Shown: one piece after another, positions 17,698 to 26,324 of the stretch | How the letters are laid out: every line of letters starts with the position of its first letter | How positions within the stretch are numbered: position 1 is the stretch's first letter | Source: Ralstonia insidiosa | Lineage (GTDB): Bacteria > Pseudomonadota > Gammaproteobacteria > Burkholderiales > Burkholderiaceae | Length of the DNA stretch: 64,000 nucleotides | NCBI RefSeq assembly: GCF_008801405.1 | Contig: NZ_VZPV01000001.1 | Location: forward strand, 2,542,001 to 2,606,000 | Direction of reading: 5' to 3' | Program-made: the position numbers and the translations under genes | The notes under the pieces: generated by a model | Seen by the model: the letters and a program-made list of their open reading frames with translations, nothing else | Told to the model about the DNA's origin: nothing | The model's database searches: none

Positions 17698-18384
17698 TCA
17701 GAAATCGCGACGCTGTACGCCCGCTTCCGTACCCAGCAGCAGCACGTTGGCACCGCGCTTGGCAAACAGGCCCACGGTGACCACGCCCGGGATGTCGTTG
17801 ACCACCGATTCGAGTCCCTTCGGATCGGCAATGCGCGACCCCACCACGTCGAGGATCACATTGCCGTTGTCGGTCTTGTAGATCTGCCCTTCCTTGGTCA
17901 TGCGCAGACGCGGCTGACCGCCCAGCGCAGCCAGTTGGCGCGCCACGGCGGCACGTGCCATCGGCACCACTTCCACCGGCAGCGGGAATGCGCCCATCGT
18001 CTCGACCAGCTTGCTGCCATCGGCAATGCAGACGAACGTCTTGGCGACCGATGCGACGATCTTCTCGCGCGTGAGCGCACCGCCGCCGCCCTTGATCATC
18101 GCGCCCGAAGCGTCGATCTCGTCAGCGCCGTCCACGTACACAGGGATGGCGTCGACTTCATTCAGATCCAGCACCGTGAAGCCGTGACCCTGCAGGCGGC
18201 GCGTCGAAGCCTCCGAGCTGGACACCGCGCCGGCAAAGCGTGCCTTGTGCGACGCCATCGCGTCGATGAACAGGTTGGCCGTCGAACCGGTGCCGACACC
18301 CAGTACCGCGCCCTCGGGCACGTTGGCCAATACGTAATCTGCGGCGGCCTGTGCCACCAGTGCCTTCAGTTCATCCTGCGTCAT
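17698..18384 (-). CDS. rpiA: Ribose-5-phosphate isomerase A
   Basis: 228 residues from ATG 18384 (MTQDELK); the frame is open far upstream, but this start fits the family. Motifs: GTGSTANLFID (31-41), SSSEAST, DGADEID (85-91) and KGGGGALTREK (98-108), which holds the catalytic Glu. It interconverts ribose-5-phosphate and ribulose-5-phosphate in the non-oxidative pentose phosphate pathway. It is divergent from tal (159 bp apart), another enzyme of the same pathway, so co-regulation is plausible. Confidence 0.96.
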   Translation of the reverse strand: MTQDELKALVAQAAADYVLANVPEGAVLGVGTGSTANLFIDAMASHKARFAGAVSSSEASTRRLQGHGFTVLDLNEVDAIPVYVDGADEIDASGAMIKGGGGALTREKIVASVAKTFVCIADGSKLVETMGAFPLPVEVVPMARAAVARQLAALGGQPRLRMTKEGQIYKTDNGNVILDVVGSRIADPKGLESVVNDIPGVVTVGLFAKRGANVLLLGTEAGVQRRDF

Positions 18385-18483
18385 CGCAAACACCCCAAGA
18401 AACCGGTCGGAATCGGAAAACCCGGTAGTGTACCGGATCAATACGATGGCTCCCGGCCGGCTGGCGGAGCCAAACCCGCGGAG

Positions 18484-18489
18484 TACAAT
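18484..18489 (+). promoter_or_regulatory. -10-like element of tal
   Basis: TACAAT is 54 bases upstream of the tal ATG; CTGGCG, 17 bases further up, is a weak -35 candidate. The predicted start is near 18496. Confidence 0.45.
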
Positions 18490-18543
18490 CGACTCATCCT
18501 TCCACCTCCAGCGCAACGCTGGAACGTACCACGGACTCGCTTC

Positions 18544-19503
18544 ATGACTCAGCTCGATCAACTCAAGCAGTTCACCACCGTTGTCGCCGACACGGGCGAT
18601 TTCCAGTCGATGCGCGCCTACGCGCCGCACGACGCGACCACCAACCCATCGCTGATCCTGAAGGCCGTGCAAAAGGCCGAATACCGCCCGCTGCTGGAAC
18701 AAGCCGTGCGCGATGCGCGTAGTAACAGCGTGGAAGACATCATCGATGCCGTGCTCGTGGCATTCGGCTGCGAGACCCTCTCGATCATCCCGGGTCGCGT
18801 GTCGACCGAAGTCGATGCGCGTTTGTCGTTCGACACCGAGGCGACCGTCGCTAAGGCCAAGCACCTGATCGCGCTGTACGAAGCACGCGGCGTGGCACGT
18901 GAGCGTGTGCTGATCAAGATTGCATCGACGTGGGAAGGCATTCGCGCGGCCGACCAGCTTCGCGCCGAAGGTATCCGCTGCAACATGACGCTGCTGTTCT
19001 CGCTGGCGCAAGCCGTGGCATGCGCGGAAGCGGGCGTGCAGCTCATCTCGCCGTTCGTCGGCCGCATTTACGACTGGTACAAGAAAGACGCCGGCGCCAA
19101 CTGGGACCCAGTCGCCCAAGGCGGTGCGAATGACCCGGGTGTGCAGTCCGTCCTGCGCATCTACAACTACTATAAGAAGTTCGACTACGCGACCGAGGTG
19201 ATGGGCGCGAGCTTCCGCAATGTGTCGCAGATCGTCGAACTGGCTGGCTGCGACCTGCTCACCATCAGCCCGGACCTGCTCGCCCAGTTGCAGCAATCCG
19301 ATGCGCCGGTCGAGCGCAAGCTCTCGCCGGACAACGCCAATGCCGCCAACATCGTGCGCCTGCCCGCCGACGAGAAATCGTTCCGCTGGCACATGAACGC
19401 CGATGCCATGGCCACCGAAAAGCTGGCCGAAGGCATCCGCCTGTTTGCTGCGGATGCGGTTAAATTGGAAGCGTTGATTGAGCCGCTGCGCGTAGCGGCT
19501 TAA
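18544..19503 (+). CDS. tal: Transaldolase
   Basis: 319 residues from ATG 18544 (MTQLDQLKQFTTVVADTGDF). The Schiff-base lysine is in ERVLIKIASTWEG (Lys125), with DATTNPSLILK near 30-40 and ISPFVGRIYDWYKK near 170. This is the TalB-type length. It transfers dihydroxyacetone units between sedoheptulose-7-P and glyceraldehyde-3-P. It is divergent from rpiA and convergent with the sirtuin gene, with only 15 bp between stops and no visible terminator. Confidence 0.96.
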   Translation: MTQLDQLKQFTTVVADTGDFQSMRAYAPHDATTNPSLILKAVQKAEYRPLLEQAVRDARSNSVEDIIDAVLVAFGCETLSIIPGRVSTEVDARLSFDTEATVAKAKHLIALYEARGVARERVLIKIASTWEGIRAADQLRAEGIRCNMTLLFSLAQAVACAEAGVQLISPFVGRIYDWYKKDAGANWDPVAQGGANDPGVQSVLRIYNYYKKFDYATEVMGASFRNVSQIVELAGCDLLTISPDLLAQLQQSDAPVERKLSPDNANAANIVRLPADEKSFRWHMNADAMATEKLAEGIRLFAADAVKLEALIEPLRVAA

Positions 19504-19518
19504 AAAGAAGGCGGTGCC

Positions 19519-20268
19519 TTACCCCAGCATGGCGGGCAAGCACACGCCCGCCGGCTGGTGGATCACCAGGTCGGCCGTTCCATCCAGCGCGCTCGGCTCC
19601 GGATTCACGACGATCACCTTGGCGCCGTGGTCCTTCGCAAGACCCGGCAATCCGGCCGCCGGATACACCATGCCGGACGTGCCCACCACCAGGCATACGT
19701 CACACGTGTTGGCCGCCTCTTCGGCGCGGTAGTTCGCCACCAGCGGAAGCTGTTCACCAAACCACACCACGCCCGGACGCAGCATCGCGCCGCATGTCGC
19801 ACAACGCGGCGGCCTGCCCGGCTCGGCCGTCGCCACATCACATTTACCGCAGCCGCCCAGCCATTTGTCGACGAACAGGTTGCCGTGCAGCTCGATCACG
19901 CCTTCGCTGCCGGCACGTTGATGCAGGCCGTCGACGTTCTGTGTGACGACCGTCACTGTCTTGCGCTTGGCCAAGGCGGCAATCGCCAGATGAGCAGGAT
20001 TCGGCTGGGCCTGCAGCACACGTTCGCGGCGCTCCTGGTACCAGTCCCACACCATGCGCGGGTGCTTGCGGTAGGCAGCCTCGGTCGCCATGTCTTCGGG
20101 CTTGAACTTCTCCCACAAGCCCGTGAGCGCATCACGGAACGTGGCCACGCCGGATTCCGCCGACACCCCCGCGCCGGTCAGCACCATGATGCGGTCTGCA
20201 GACTCAATCCAGGCACGTGCCTGCGCCAACGCAGCCGCGTCAGGCGCAGCCGTCGGTTCGACAGACAT
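19519..20268 (-). CDS. Sir2-family NAD-dependent protein deacylase
   Basis: 249 residues from ATG 20268. NAD-binding GAGVSAESG (about 32-40), QNVDGLHQRAG, catalytic His128 in ELHGN, and four zinc cysteines (about 140, 143, 156, 159) are present. Tyr77-x-x-Arg80 (WYQER) matches the Y-x-x-R pair that lets CobB/SIRT5-type enzymes take succinyl or malonyl lysines. A desuccinylase/deacetylase is therefore likely. Its ATG overlaps the rlmB stop by one base (TGATG), which suggests translational coupling. Confidence 0.92.
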   Translation of the reverse strand: MSVEPTAAPDAAALAQARAWIESADRIMVLTGAGVSAESGVATFRDALTGLWEKFKPEDMATEAAYRKHPRMVWDWYQERRERVLQAQPNPAHLAIAALAKRKTVTVVTQNVDGLHQRAGSEGVIELHGNLFVDKWLGGCGKCDVATAEPGRPPRCATCGAMLRPGVVWFGEQLPLVANYRAEEAANTCDVCLVVGTSGMVYPAAGLPGLAKDHGAKVIVVNPEPSALDGTADLVIHQPAGVCLPAMLG

Positions 20269-21020
20269 CACTTCTTGGCCGGTGCGGCTGCGCGTTGACG
20301 CACCGCCTCGAACAGGCAAACGCCGCTGGCCACCGACACGTTCAGGCTTTCCACGCTACCTGCCATGGGGATGCTGACCAGCGCGTCACACGTCTCGCGC
20401 GTGAGACGGCGCATGCCCTCGCCTTCAGCGCCCATCACGATGGCGATCGGGCCCTTGAAGTCAGCTTGGTAGAGATCCTGCTCAGCTTCATCCGCCGTGC
20501 CGATCACCCACACACCGCGCTCCTGCAGCTCGCGCAGCGTGCGCGCCAGGTTGGTCACGGTGATGTAGGGAACGGTCTCGGCAGCGCCGCTGGCTACCTT
20601 GGCCACCGTGGTGTTGATGCCGACGCTGCGATCCTTGGGAGCGATCACGGCATGTGCGCCGGCTGCATCGGCCACGCGCAGGCAAGCGCCTAGGTTATGC
20701 GGATCGGTCACGCCATCGAGCACGAGCAGCAGCGGCGTGCCCTCAATACCGTCGAGCAGTTCGTCGAGATTGAGCGCCAGCGACAACGACTCTGCCTTGG
20801 CAACCACACCCTGATGGCGGTCGGTGCCAGCGATACCGCGCAGACGTTCGTTATCAGCCGGAATCAGGCGCACGCCGGCAGCTTCCGCCGCCTTCAGGAA
20901 ATCCTGCATGCGGCGGTCGCGGCGGTTGGCCTCGAAATAGATTTCGTCGATCGACTTTGCGCCGTGGCGCAGTCGGGCGGTCACGGCATGGAAGCCGATG
21001 AGGAGCTTGGATTTAGACAT
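20268..21020 (-). CDS. rlmB: 23S rRNA (guanosine(2251)-2'-O)-methyltransferase RlmB
   Basis: 250 residues, the usual RlmB length. An N-terminal substrate-binding domain (LLIGFHAVTARLRHGA) precedes the SpoU knot: motif 1 NLGACLRVADAAGAHAV, motif 2 IAIVMGAEGEGMRRL and motif 3 SLNVSVASGVCLFEA. It methylates G2251 in the ribosomal P loop using SAM. It lies 52 bp after rnr, as in many proteobacteria. A TACAAT lies six bases before its ATG, so it may also be expressed as a leaderless mRNA. Confidence 0.96.
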   Translation of the reverse strand: MSKSKLLIGFHAVTARLRHGAKSIDEIYFEANRRDRRMQDFLKAAEAAGVRLIPADNERLRGIAGTDRHQGVVAKAESLSLALNLDELLDGIEGTPLLLVLDGVTDPHNLGACLRVADAAGAHAVIAPKDRSVGINTTVAKVASGAAETVPYITVTNLARTLRELQERGVWVIGTADEAEQDLYQADFKGPIAIVMGAEGEGMRRLTRETCDALVSIPMAGSVESLNVSVASGVCLFEAVRQRAAAPAKK

Positions 21021-21026
21021 GGCGCG

Positions 21027-21032
21027 ATTGTA
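21027..21032 (-). promoter_or_regulatory. -10-like element directly before rlmB
   Basis: Minus-strand TACAAT ends six bases before the rlmB ATG, so transcription would start at the A of the ATG. No Shine-Dalgarno is possible in such an mRNA. A -35 box is not clear. Confidence 0.4.
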
Positions 21033-21072
21033 CCCGTCTGCCCTCGCTCCTCAGCGGTTTTCCAGGGGGGGG

Positions 21073-23664
21073 TCAGCGCCCCTTGGACTTCCGCGGCGCC
21101 TTGGCCGGCGCCTTGCGTGCAGTGGTCTTGGCACCGCCCTTGGGCTTGGGCGCACGCGTTGCCTGCCTTTTGCGGGCCGGCTTGGCATGCGCATGACCCG
21201 GCGGCTGTGCACGCGAGCCCGGCTCGAACACCGGCTGCTCTTCGAAGACGCGGTCGAGCGTCTCGTCGAACGATTCCTCCGGCTTGGCCGTACCACCCAG
21301 CAGCGCCGCCAACTGCCGCGGCTTCTTGCGGCCGACCGGCGGCGCGGGCGTAGCAACAGCGGGCTGGCGGCCTGCCGCGGCTTCCGGTGCCCCTGCCACC
21401 TTCGTCGGCCGCAGCGCCTTGGCCGACGGCTCCTGAATCAGGCGGAAGTCCATCTTGCGTGCATCCAGATCCACGCGCAGCAACTGCACACGCACGCGGT
21501 CGGTCAGGCGGTAGCGGATGCCCGTACGCTCGCCGCGCAGCTCGTTGCGGGCTTCGTCGTACTGGAAGTAGTCGCTGCCCAGTTCGGTCACATGCACCAG
21601 GCCCTCCACGTACAGCTCGTCGAGCTGCACGAAGATGCCGAACGAGGTGACCGCACTGACCGTGCCCGAGAACTCGTTGCCGAGCTTGTCGCGCATGAAG
21701 TAGCACTTGAGCCAGGCCTCGACATCGCGCGAGGCCTCGTCCGCGCGGCGCTCGTTGGCCGAGCAATGCACACCCAGCTCATGCCAGATCGCCTCGGCCT
21801 TGGCCTTATTGACGATTGCGGCCGGCACGCCCTTTTCGGCTTCCGCCTGCAGGCGGCGCGCCTTGGGCGACAGTGCGCTGTTCAGCTGCACGCCCGGCGC
21901 CAGCGCCGGCACATAGCGCGTGCGCTGCAGGATCGCCTTGATGGAGCGGTGCACCAGCAAGTCCGGATAGCGGCGGATCGGGCTGGTGAAGTGCGCATAG
22001 GCCGGGTACGCCAGACCAAAGTGACCGATGTTGTCCGGGCTGTAGACCGCCTGCTGCATCGAGCGCAGCAGCATGGTCTGCAGCATCGGCGCATCGGGGC
22101 GCGCGGCGATCTTTTCCATCACCTCCGCGTAGTCAGACGCCTGGGGTTTGTCGCCACCACCCAGCGTCAGGCCGCTGGTCTTCAGGAAGGCGCGCAGTGC
22201 TTGCAGCTTTTCTTCCGTCGGGCCCGCGTGCACGCGGTACAGCGCCGGATGTTTGTACTTCTCCAGCATCTCGGCCGCACAGACGTTGGCCGTCAGCATG
22301 CACTCCTCAATCAGCCGGTGCGCATCGTTGCGCGTGCGCGGCAGGATCTGCTCGATCTTGCCCTGCGCGTTGCAGACGATGTACGTCTCGGTGGTATCGA
22401 AGTCAATCGCACCACGCTCGCGGCGTGCCTTGAGCAACGTCTGATACAGCTCGTACAGGTCCTGCAGATGCGGCACCAGCGGTGCACGCTTCGCAGCCTC
22501 CGGGCCCTTCACATTCGACAGGATCGACCAGACCTCGTTGTAGGTCAGACGCGCCTTCGAGTGCATCACCGCCGGATAGAACTGGTAGGCCTTGATCTCG
22601 CCCTTGGCGCTGATGACCGCGTCGCAGACCATGCACAGGCGATCCACTTCCGGATTCAGCGAGCACAGCCCGTTGGAGAGCTTCTCCGGCAGCATCGGAA
22701 TCACGCGGCGCGGGAAGTAGACCGAAGTGGCACGATCAATGGCGTCGGCATCCAGCGGATGTCCGGGCCGCACGTAGTGCGACACATCGGCAATCGCCAC
22801 AATCAGGCGCCAACCTTTACTGCGACCGATCTTCACGGGCTCGGCATACACCGCATCATCGAAGTCGCGCGCGTCTTCACCGTCAATGGTGACGAGCGGC
22901 ACATCACGCAGGTCGATGCGGCCAGCCAAATCGGCATCACGCACAGCGTCCGGCAGCGCTTCGGCCTCACGCTGGGTCGGCTGGGAGAATTCATGCGGCA
23001 CACCGTACTTGCGCACGGCGATCTCGATCTCCATGCCAGGATCGTCAATCTCGCCCAGGACTTCGACCACGCGACCGATCGGCTGCACGTAGCGATCCGG
23101 ATATTCCAGGATCTCCACGCTCACCACCTGGCCAACCTTCGCCTTACCTTGCCCCTTGGGCGCAATCAGGATGTCGCGGCCCAGACGCTTGTCTTCGGGC
23201 GCCACCACCAGCGTGCCGCTCTCCGAGAGCAGGCGGCCGATGATGCGCTTGTTGGCGCGCTGCAGGATCTCGACGATCTGCCCCTCCGATCGCCCGCGGC
23301 GGTCGTAGCCCACGGCACGCACCAGGGCGCGGTCGCCATGCATGGCCTTCTGCATTTCGCGCTCGGGCAGGAAAATGTCGGGCTCGCCATCATCACGGAC
23401 GAAGAATCCGAAGCCATCGCGATGGCCAATCACACGGCCCTCGATGAAATTGGGTTGGTGCGCCAATTCGTAGCGCCCTTTGCGGTTGAGTTCGATCTGA
23501 CCATCCCGCTCCATGGCGGTCAGACGCTTGATAAAGCCATCGTGCTCTTTACGGGTGACCGACAGCGTCTTAGCGATATCGGTGGCAGACAGCGGAGACC
23601 CCGAAGTGCGCAGCACACCGAGGATTTCCTCGCGGCTCGGGATCGGATAAGTCGGCTGATTCAA
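21073..23664 (-). CDS. rnr: Ribonuclease R
   Basis: 863 residues, beginning at a TTG codon (23664); no in-frame ATG comes before the helix-turn-helix, and the start MNQPTYPIPSREEIL aligns with known RNase R. Order: winged helix (10-75), cold-shock domains (about 85-250), RNB catalytic domain with DGEDARDFDDAVY and HFTSPIRRYPDL, S1 domain (about 655-735), then a long Lys/Ala-rich tail (about 750-863). It is a 3'-5' exoribonuclease that degrades structured RNA and takes part in rRNA quality control and trans-translation. rlmB follows at 52 bp. Confidence 0.95.
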   Translation of the reverse strand: MNQPTYPIPSREEILGVLRTSGSPLSATDIAKTLSVTRKEHDGFIKRLTAMERDGQIELNRKGRYELAHQPNFIEGRVIGHRDGFGFFVRDDGEPDIFLPEREMQKAMHGDRALVRAVGYDRRGRSEGQIVEILQRANKRIIGRLLSESGTLVVAPEDKRLGRDILIAPKGQGKAKVGQVVSVEILEYPDRYVQPIGRVVEVLGEIDDPGMEIEIAVRKYGVPHEFSQPTQREAEALPDAVRDADLAGRIDLRDVPLVTIDGEDARDFDDAVYAEPVKIGRSKGWRLIVAIADVSHYVRPGHPLDADAIDRATSVYFPRRVIPMLPEKLSNGLCSLNPEVDRLCMVCDAVISAKGEIKAYQFYPAVMHSKARLTYNEVWSILSNVKGPEAAKRAPLVPHLQDLYELYQTLLKARRERGAIDFDTTETYIVCNAQGKIEQILPRTRNDAHRLIEECMLTANVCAAEMLEKYKHPALYRVHAGPTEEKLQALRAFLKTSGLTLGGGDKPQASDYAEVMEKIAARPDAPMLQTMLLRSMQQAVYSPDNIGHFGLAYPAYAHFTSPIRRYPDLLVHRSIKAILQRTRYVPALAPGVQLNSALSPKARRLQAEAEKGVPAAIVNKAKAEAIWHELGVHCSANERRADEASRDVEAWLKCYFMRDKLGNEFSGTVSAVTSFGIFVQLDELYVEGLVHVTELGSDYFQYDEARNELRGERTGIRYRLTDRVRVQLLRVDLDARKMDFRLIQEPSAKALRPTKVAGAPEAAAGRQPAVATPAPPVGRKKPRQLAALLGGTAKPEESFDETLDRVFEEQPVFEPGSRAQPPGHAHAKPARKRQATRAPKPKGGAKTTARKAPAKAPRKSKGR

Positions 23665-23681
23665 TTTTTTCTTCTAGAGTG

Positions 23682-23710
23682 TTGACAGGTTCGATAGAAC
23701 CCGTGATAAT
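23682..23710 (+). promoter_or_regulatory. Promoter of tRNA-Leu
   Basis: Perfect TTGACA (23682-23687), 17 bases, then GATAAT (23705-23710). The start would be near 23717, 18 bases before the tRNA. It overlaps the upstream region of the divergent rnr gene. Confidence 0.85.
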
Positions 23711-23734
23711 TTCAGCTTCAGTACACGCACACCT

Positions 23735-23819
<85 letters not shown>

Positions 23820-23829
23820 GAGTTTAGGA

Positions 23830-23862
23830 ACGGCGCAACGCAAGTTGCGCCGTTTTTCTTTT
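23830..23862 (+). terminator. Terminator of tRNA-Leu
   Basis: A 9-bp stem CGGCGCAAC/GTTGCGCCG with a GCAA loop is followed by TTTTTCTTTT, starting 12 bases after the tRNA. Confidence 0.92.
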
Positions 23863-24188
23863 CCGTGATCGGATTGTTGTTCAGTGGCTGACGCGACATT
23901 CCGCGAAGGACGACAGGCATTGTGTCTCGGCTATCACACCGGGGCTGGGCCAGGATCACCGGCTCGCGCATCCCAGGCGCTGGGTGGGTTCGATGCCCGG
24001 CGCATCCCTTAAGACGCGCCGCACTTCGATCATCCGCGCGGCCTGCATTGACCAAATTCTGCAAAGCCAGTCCGTGCGCGGGTTTCGGGCCCGTGTTGCG
24101 ACCCGTCACGTGAGGTTACCGAAGTGGCACGCACGGCGCAAGCCGCACACACCACTCCCCGATTGCTTCGACGCAATCCACCAACGAC
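23863..24188. other. Gene-free stretch downstream of tRNA-Leu
   Basis: About 325 bp with short overlapping open frames on both strands, none with a ribosome site or a recognisable family. No copy of the tRNA 3' end, integrase or att-like direct repeat is seen. It may be old degenerate coding sequence. Confidence 0.5.
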
Positions 24189-24761
24189 TCAAACCGCCGG
24201 CGCCTCACCGTTGCCAGCCGCACGCGCCTTGCCGCGCTTGATCCAAGCCGCCAGATTGTGCGGGCGCAGCGTATCGTATTCCTCGAACGGCTGGTGAATC
24301 CACGGGTTGGTCGGCAGGAACTGCACCGCATAATCCGGCTTGATCTTCGAACATGCCTTGTGCCACAGCACGGCGGTGCGCACGTCGGTGACGGCGGGAT
24401 AGCGCTCCTTCAGGTGGCGCCCCACGCGCTCAAGCGTGATGCCGGAGTCCACCAGATCGTCGACCAGCAGCACGCGACCCGACAGCTCGCCGCGCGTCAT
24501 CGTGATGTACTGAGCGATATCGAGATCGCCCTGCTGCGTGCCCGCGGCCTCGCGATAGCTGCTGGTGGCCAGAATGGCCAGCGGCAGGTCATAGATACGG
24601 GAGAGTTGATCGCCCACGCGCAGACCGCCACGCGCCAGGCACAGAATCTTGTCGAACTTCCAGCCCGACTCATGCACAACCAGCGCCAGGCGCTCGATCA
24701 AGCCGTGATAGTCATCCCAGGACACCCACAGGTGCGAGTCATCGTTGATCGGCTGGTTCAT
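24189..24761 (-). CDS. Purine (xanthine/hypoxanthine-guanine) phosphoribosyltransferase
   Basis: 190 residues from ATG 24761, preceded by GAGGAA; an open extension upstream lacks similarity. The type I phosphoribosyltransferase signature VLLVDDLVDSGIT lies at about 97-109, with CLARGGLRVGDQLSR upstream as the pyrophosphate loop. The C-terminal WIHQPFEEYDTLRPH is typical of the Gpt-like family. It salvages guanine, xanthine or hypoxanthine to nucleotides using PRPP. It follows purA (adenylosuccinate synthase) on the same strand, so a purine nucleotide unit is sensible. Confidence 0.9.
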   Translation of the reverse strand: MNQPINDDSHLWVSWDDYHGLIERLALVVHESGWKFDKILCLARGGLRVGDQLSRIYDLPLAILATSSYREAAGTQQGDLDIAQYITMTRGELSGRVLLVDDLVDSGITLERVGRHLKERYPAVTDVRTAVLWHKACSKIKPDYAVQFLPTNPWIHQPFEEYDTLRPHNLAAWIKRGKARAAGNGEAPAV

Positions 24762-24839
24762 CGTGTTCCTCTTCTTGATCATGAATGCGGCATGAGTTGC
24801 CGCTGTCGTGTTCAGTAAATGCGCTGCTGAATGCAAATT

Positions 24840-24860
24840 CGCCCGGCGAATCACCGGGCG
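24840..24860 (-). repeat. Hairpin between purA and the phosphoribosyltransferase gene
   Basis: CGCCCGG-7 nt-CCGGGCG is a perfect 7-bp GC stem in the 127-bp gap. On the minus strand it is followed by AATTTGC rather than a T run, so it is at most a weak terminator. Confidence 0.4.
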
Positions 24861-24888
24861 AGTCTGTCACATGCGCGAGCGCAGCACG

Positions 24889-26229
24889 TCAGTCCTTGTA
24901 CGGATGACGCAGCAGGATGGTCTCGTCGCGGTCCGGGCCGGTCGAGATCATGGCGATCGGGATGCCGGCCACCTCTTCCACGCGCTTGAGATACGCCTGG
25001 GCGGTCTCGGGCAGTGCGTCCCACTCCTTCAGGCCGAAGGTCGACGTGTTCCAGCCGGGAAACTCTTCATAGATCGGCTGGCAGCGCGCCACGACGTCAG
25101 AGCCGCGCGGCAGGATGTCGACTTCCTTGCCGTCGAGCTTGTAGCCAACGCACAGCTTGATGGTTTCGAGGCCATCGAGCACGTCGAGCTTGGTGATGCA
25201 CAAGCCTGACACGCCGTTGATCTGAATCGCACGGCGCAGAGCGGCAGCATCCAGCCAGCCAGTGCGGCGCGGACGGCCCGTGACCGAACCGAATTCCTTG
25301 CCAACGTTAGCCAGCCGCACGCCGGTCGGATCCTGACGAGCAGGGTTATCTGCGTCGTACAGCTCGCTCGGGAACGGGCCGGAGCCCACGCGCGTGCAGT
25401 ACGCCTTGGTGATACCCAGGATGTAGTGCAGTTGGCCCGGACCCACGCCCGCACCGGCAGCCGCATTGCCAGCCACGCAGTTGCTCGACGTGACGAACGG
25501 ATAAGTGCCGTGGTCGATGTCGAGCAGCGTGCCTTGCGCGCCTTCGAACATCAGGTTCTTGCCCGCGGCATTCACGGCGAACAGTTCAGCCGACACGTCC
25601 GTCACCATCGGCGCAAGGCGCTCGCCGTACGGCAGCATCTCGTCCAGCACTTGCTGGAAGTCCAGCGCCGGGTGGTTCAGGTATTGCGTCAGGACGAAGT
25701 TGTGGAAGTCCAGGTTCTCGCGCAGGCGCTCGGCAAAGTAGGCCGGATCGAACAGATCCTGCACGCGCAGCGCACGGCGAGCGACCTTGTCTTCGTACGC
25801 CGGGCCGATGCCGCGACCGGTCGTACCGATCTTGGCAGCACCGCGCTTGAGTTCGCGCGCCTTGTCGATGGCAACGTGGTACGGGAGGATGAGCGTGGTC
25901 GCTTCCGAGATGCGCAGGCGGTTCTGCACCTGCACGCCGGCCGACTCCAGCTCGTCGATTTCCTTGAACAGCGCCTCGGGCGAGAGCACCACACCGTTAC
26001 CGATGTAGCATGCGACGCCATCGCGCATGATGCCCGACGGGATCAGACGCAGGATCGTCTTCTTGCCGCCGATGATGAGGGTATGGCCTGCGTTATGTCC
26101 GCCCTGGAAACGAACCACGCCTTGCGCATGATCGGTCAGCCAATCGACGATTTTCCCTTTACCTTCGTCACCCCACTGGGTGCCGATGACGACGACATTG
26201 CGTCCTTGGCTCACTGCTGGTGCGGACAT
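24889..26229 (-). CDS. purA: Adenylosuccinate synthetase
   Basis: 446 residues. The N-terminal GTP-binding QWGDEGKGKIVDWL holds the catalytic Asp, and GHNAGHTL the catalytic His. GTTGRGIGPAYEDK and FEGAQGTLLDIDHGTYPFVTSSN also match purA strongly. It joins IMP and aspartate with GTP, the first committed step to AMP. The start at ATG 26229 adds a short tail MSAPAVSQ before the conserved core. It follows hisZ, an order common in betaproteobacteria. Confidence 0.97.
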   Translation of the reverse strand: MSAPAVSQGRNVVVIGTQWGDEGKGKIVDWLTDHAQGVVRFQGGHNAGHTLIIGGKKTILRLIPSGIMRDGVACYIGNGVVLSPEALFKEIDELESAGVQVQNRLRISEATTLILPYHVAIDKARELKRGAAKIGTTGRGIGPAYEDKVARRALRVQDLFDPAYFAERLRENLDFHNFVLTQYLNHPALDFQQVLDEMLPYGERLAPMVTDVSAELFAVNAAGKNLMFEGAQGTLLDIDHGTYPFVTSSNCVAGNAAAGAGVGPGQLHYILGITKAYCTRVGSGPFPSELYDADNPARQDPTGVRLANVGKEFGSVTGRPRRTGWLDAAALRRAIQINGVSGLCITKLDVLDGLETIKLCVGYKLDGKEVDILPRGSDVVARCQPIYEEFPGWNTSTFGLKEWDALPETAQAYLKRVEEVAGIPIAMISTGPDRDETILLRHPYKD

Positions 26230-26324
26230 GTTGAATTTGCAGATGGGTTAAAAACGTATTCTACCCTTGTTGCCAGGGTCTTCCCTGAAATTACCGGGTA
26301 TTTACACAACGTTATGCAACAGCC

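Noticed and set aside
20998..23685. An 895-codon plus-strand open frame over rnr and part of rlmB
   Set aside because: Shadow of ribonuclease R; no recognisable domain and it crosses an intergenic gap.
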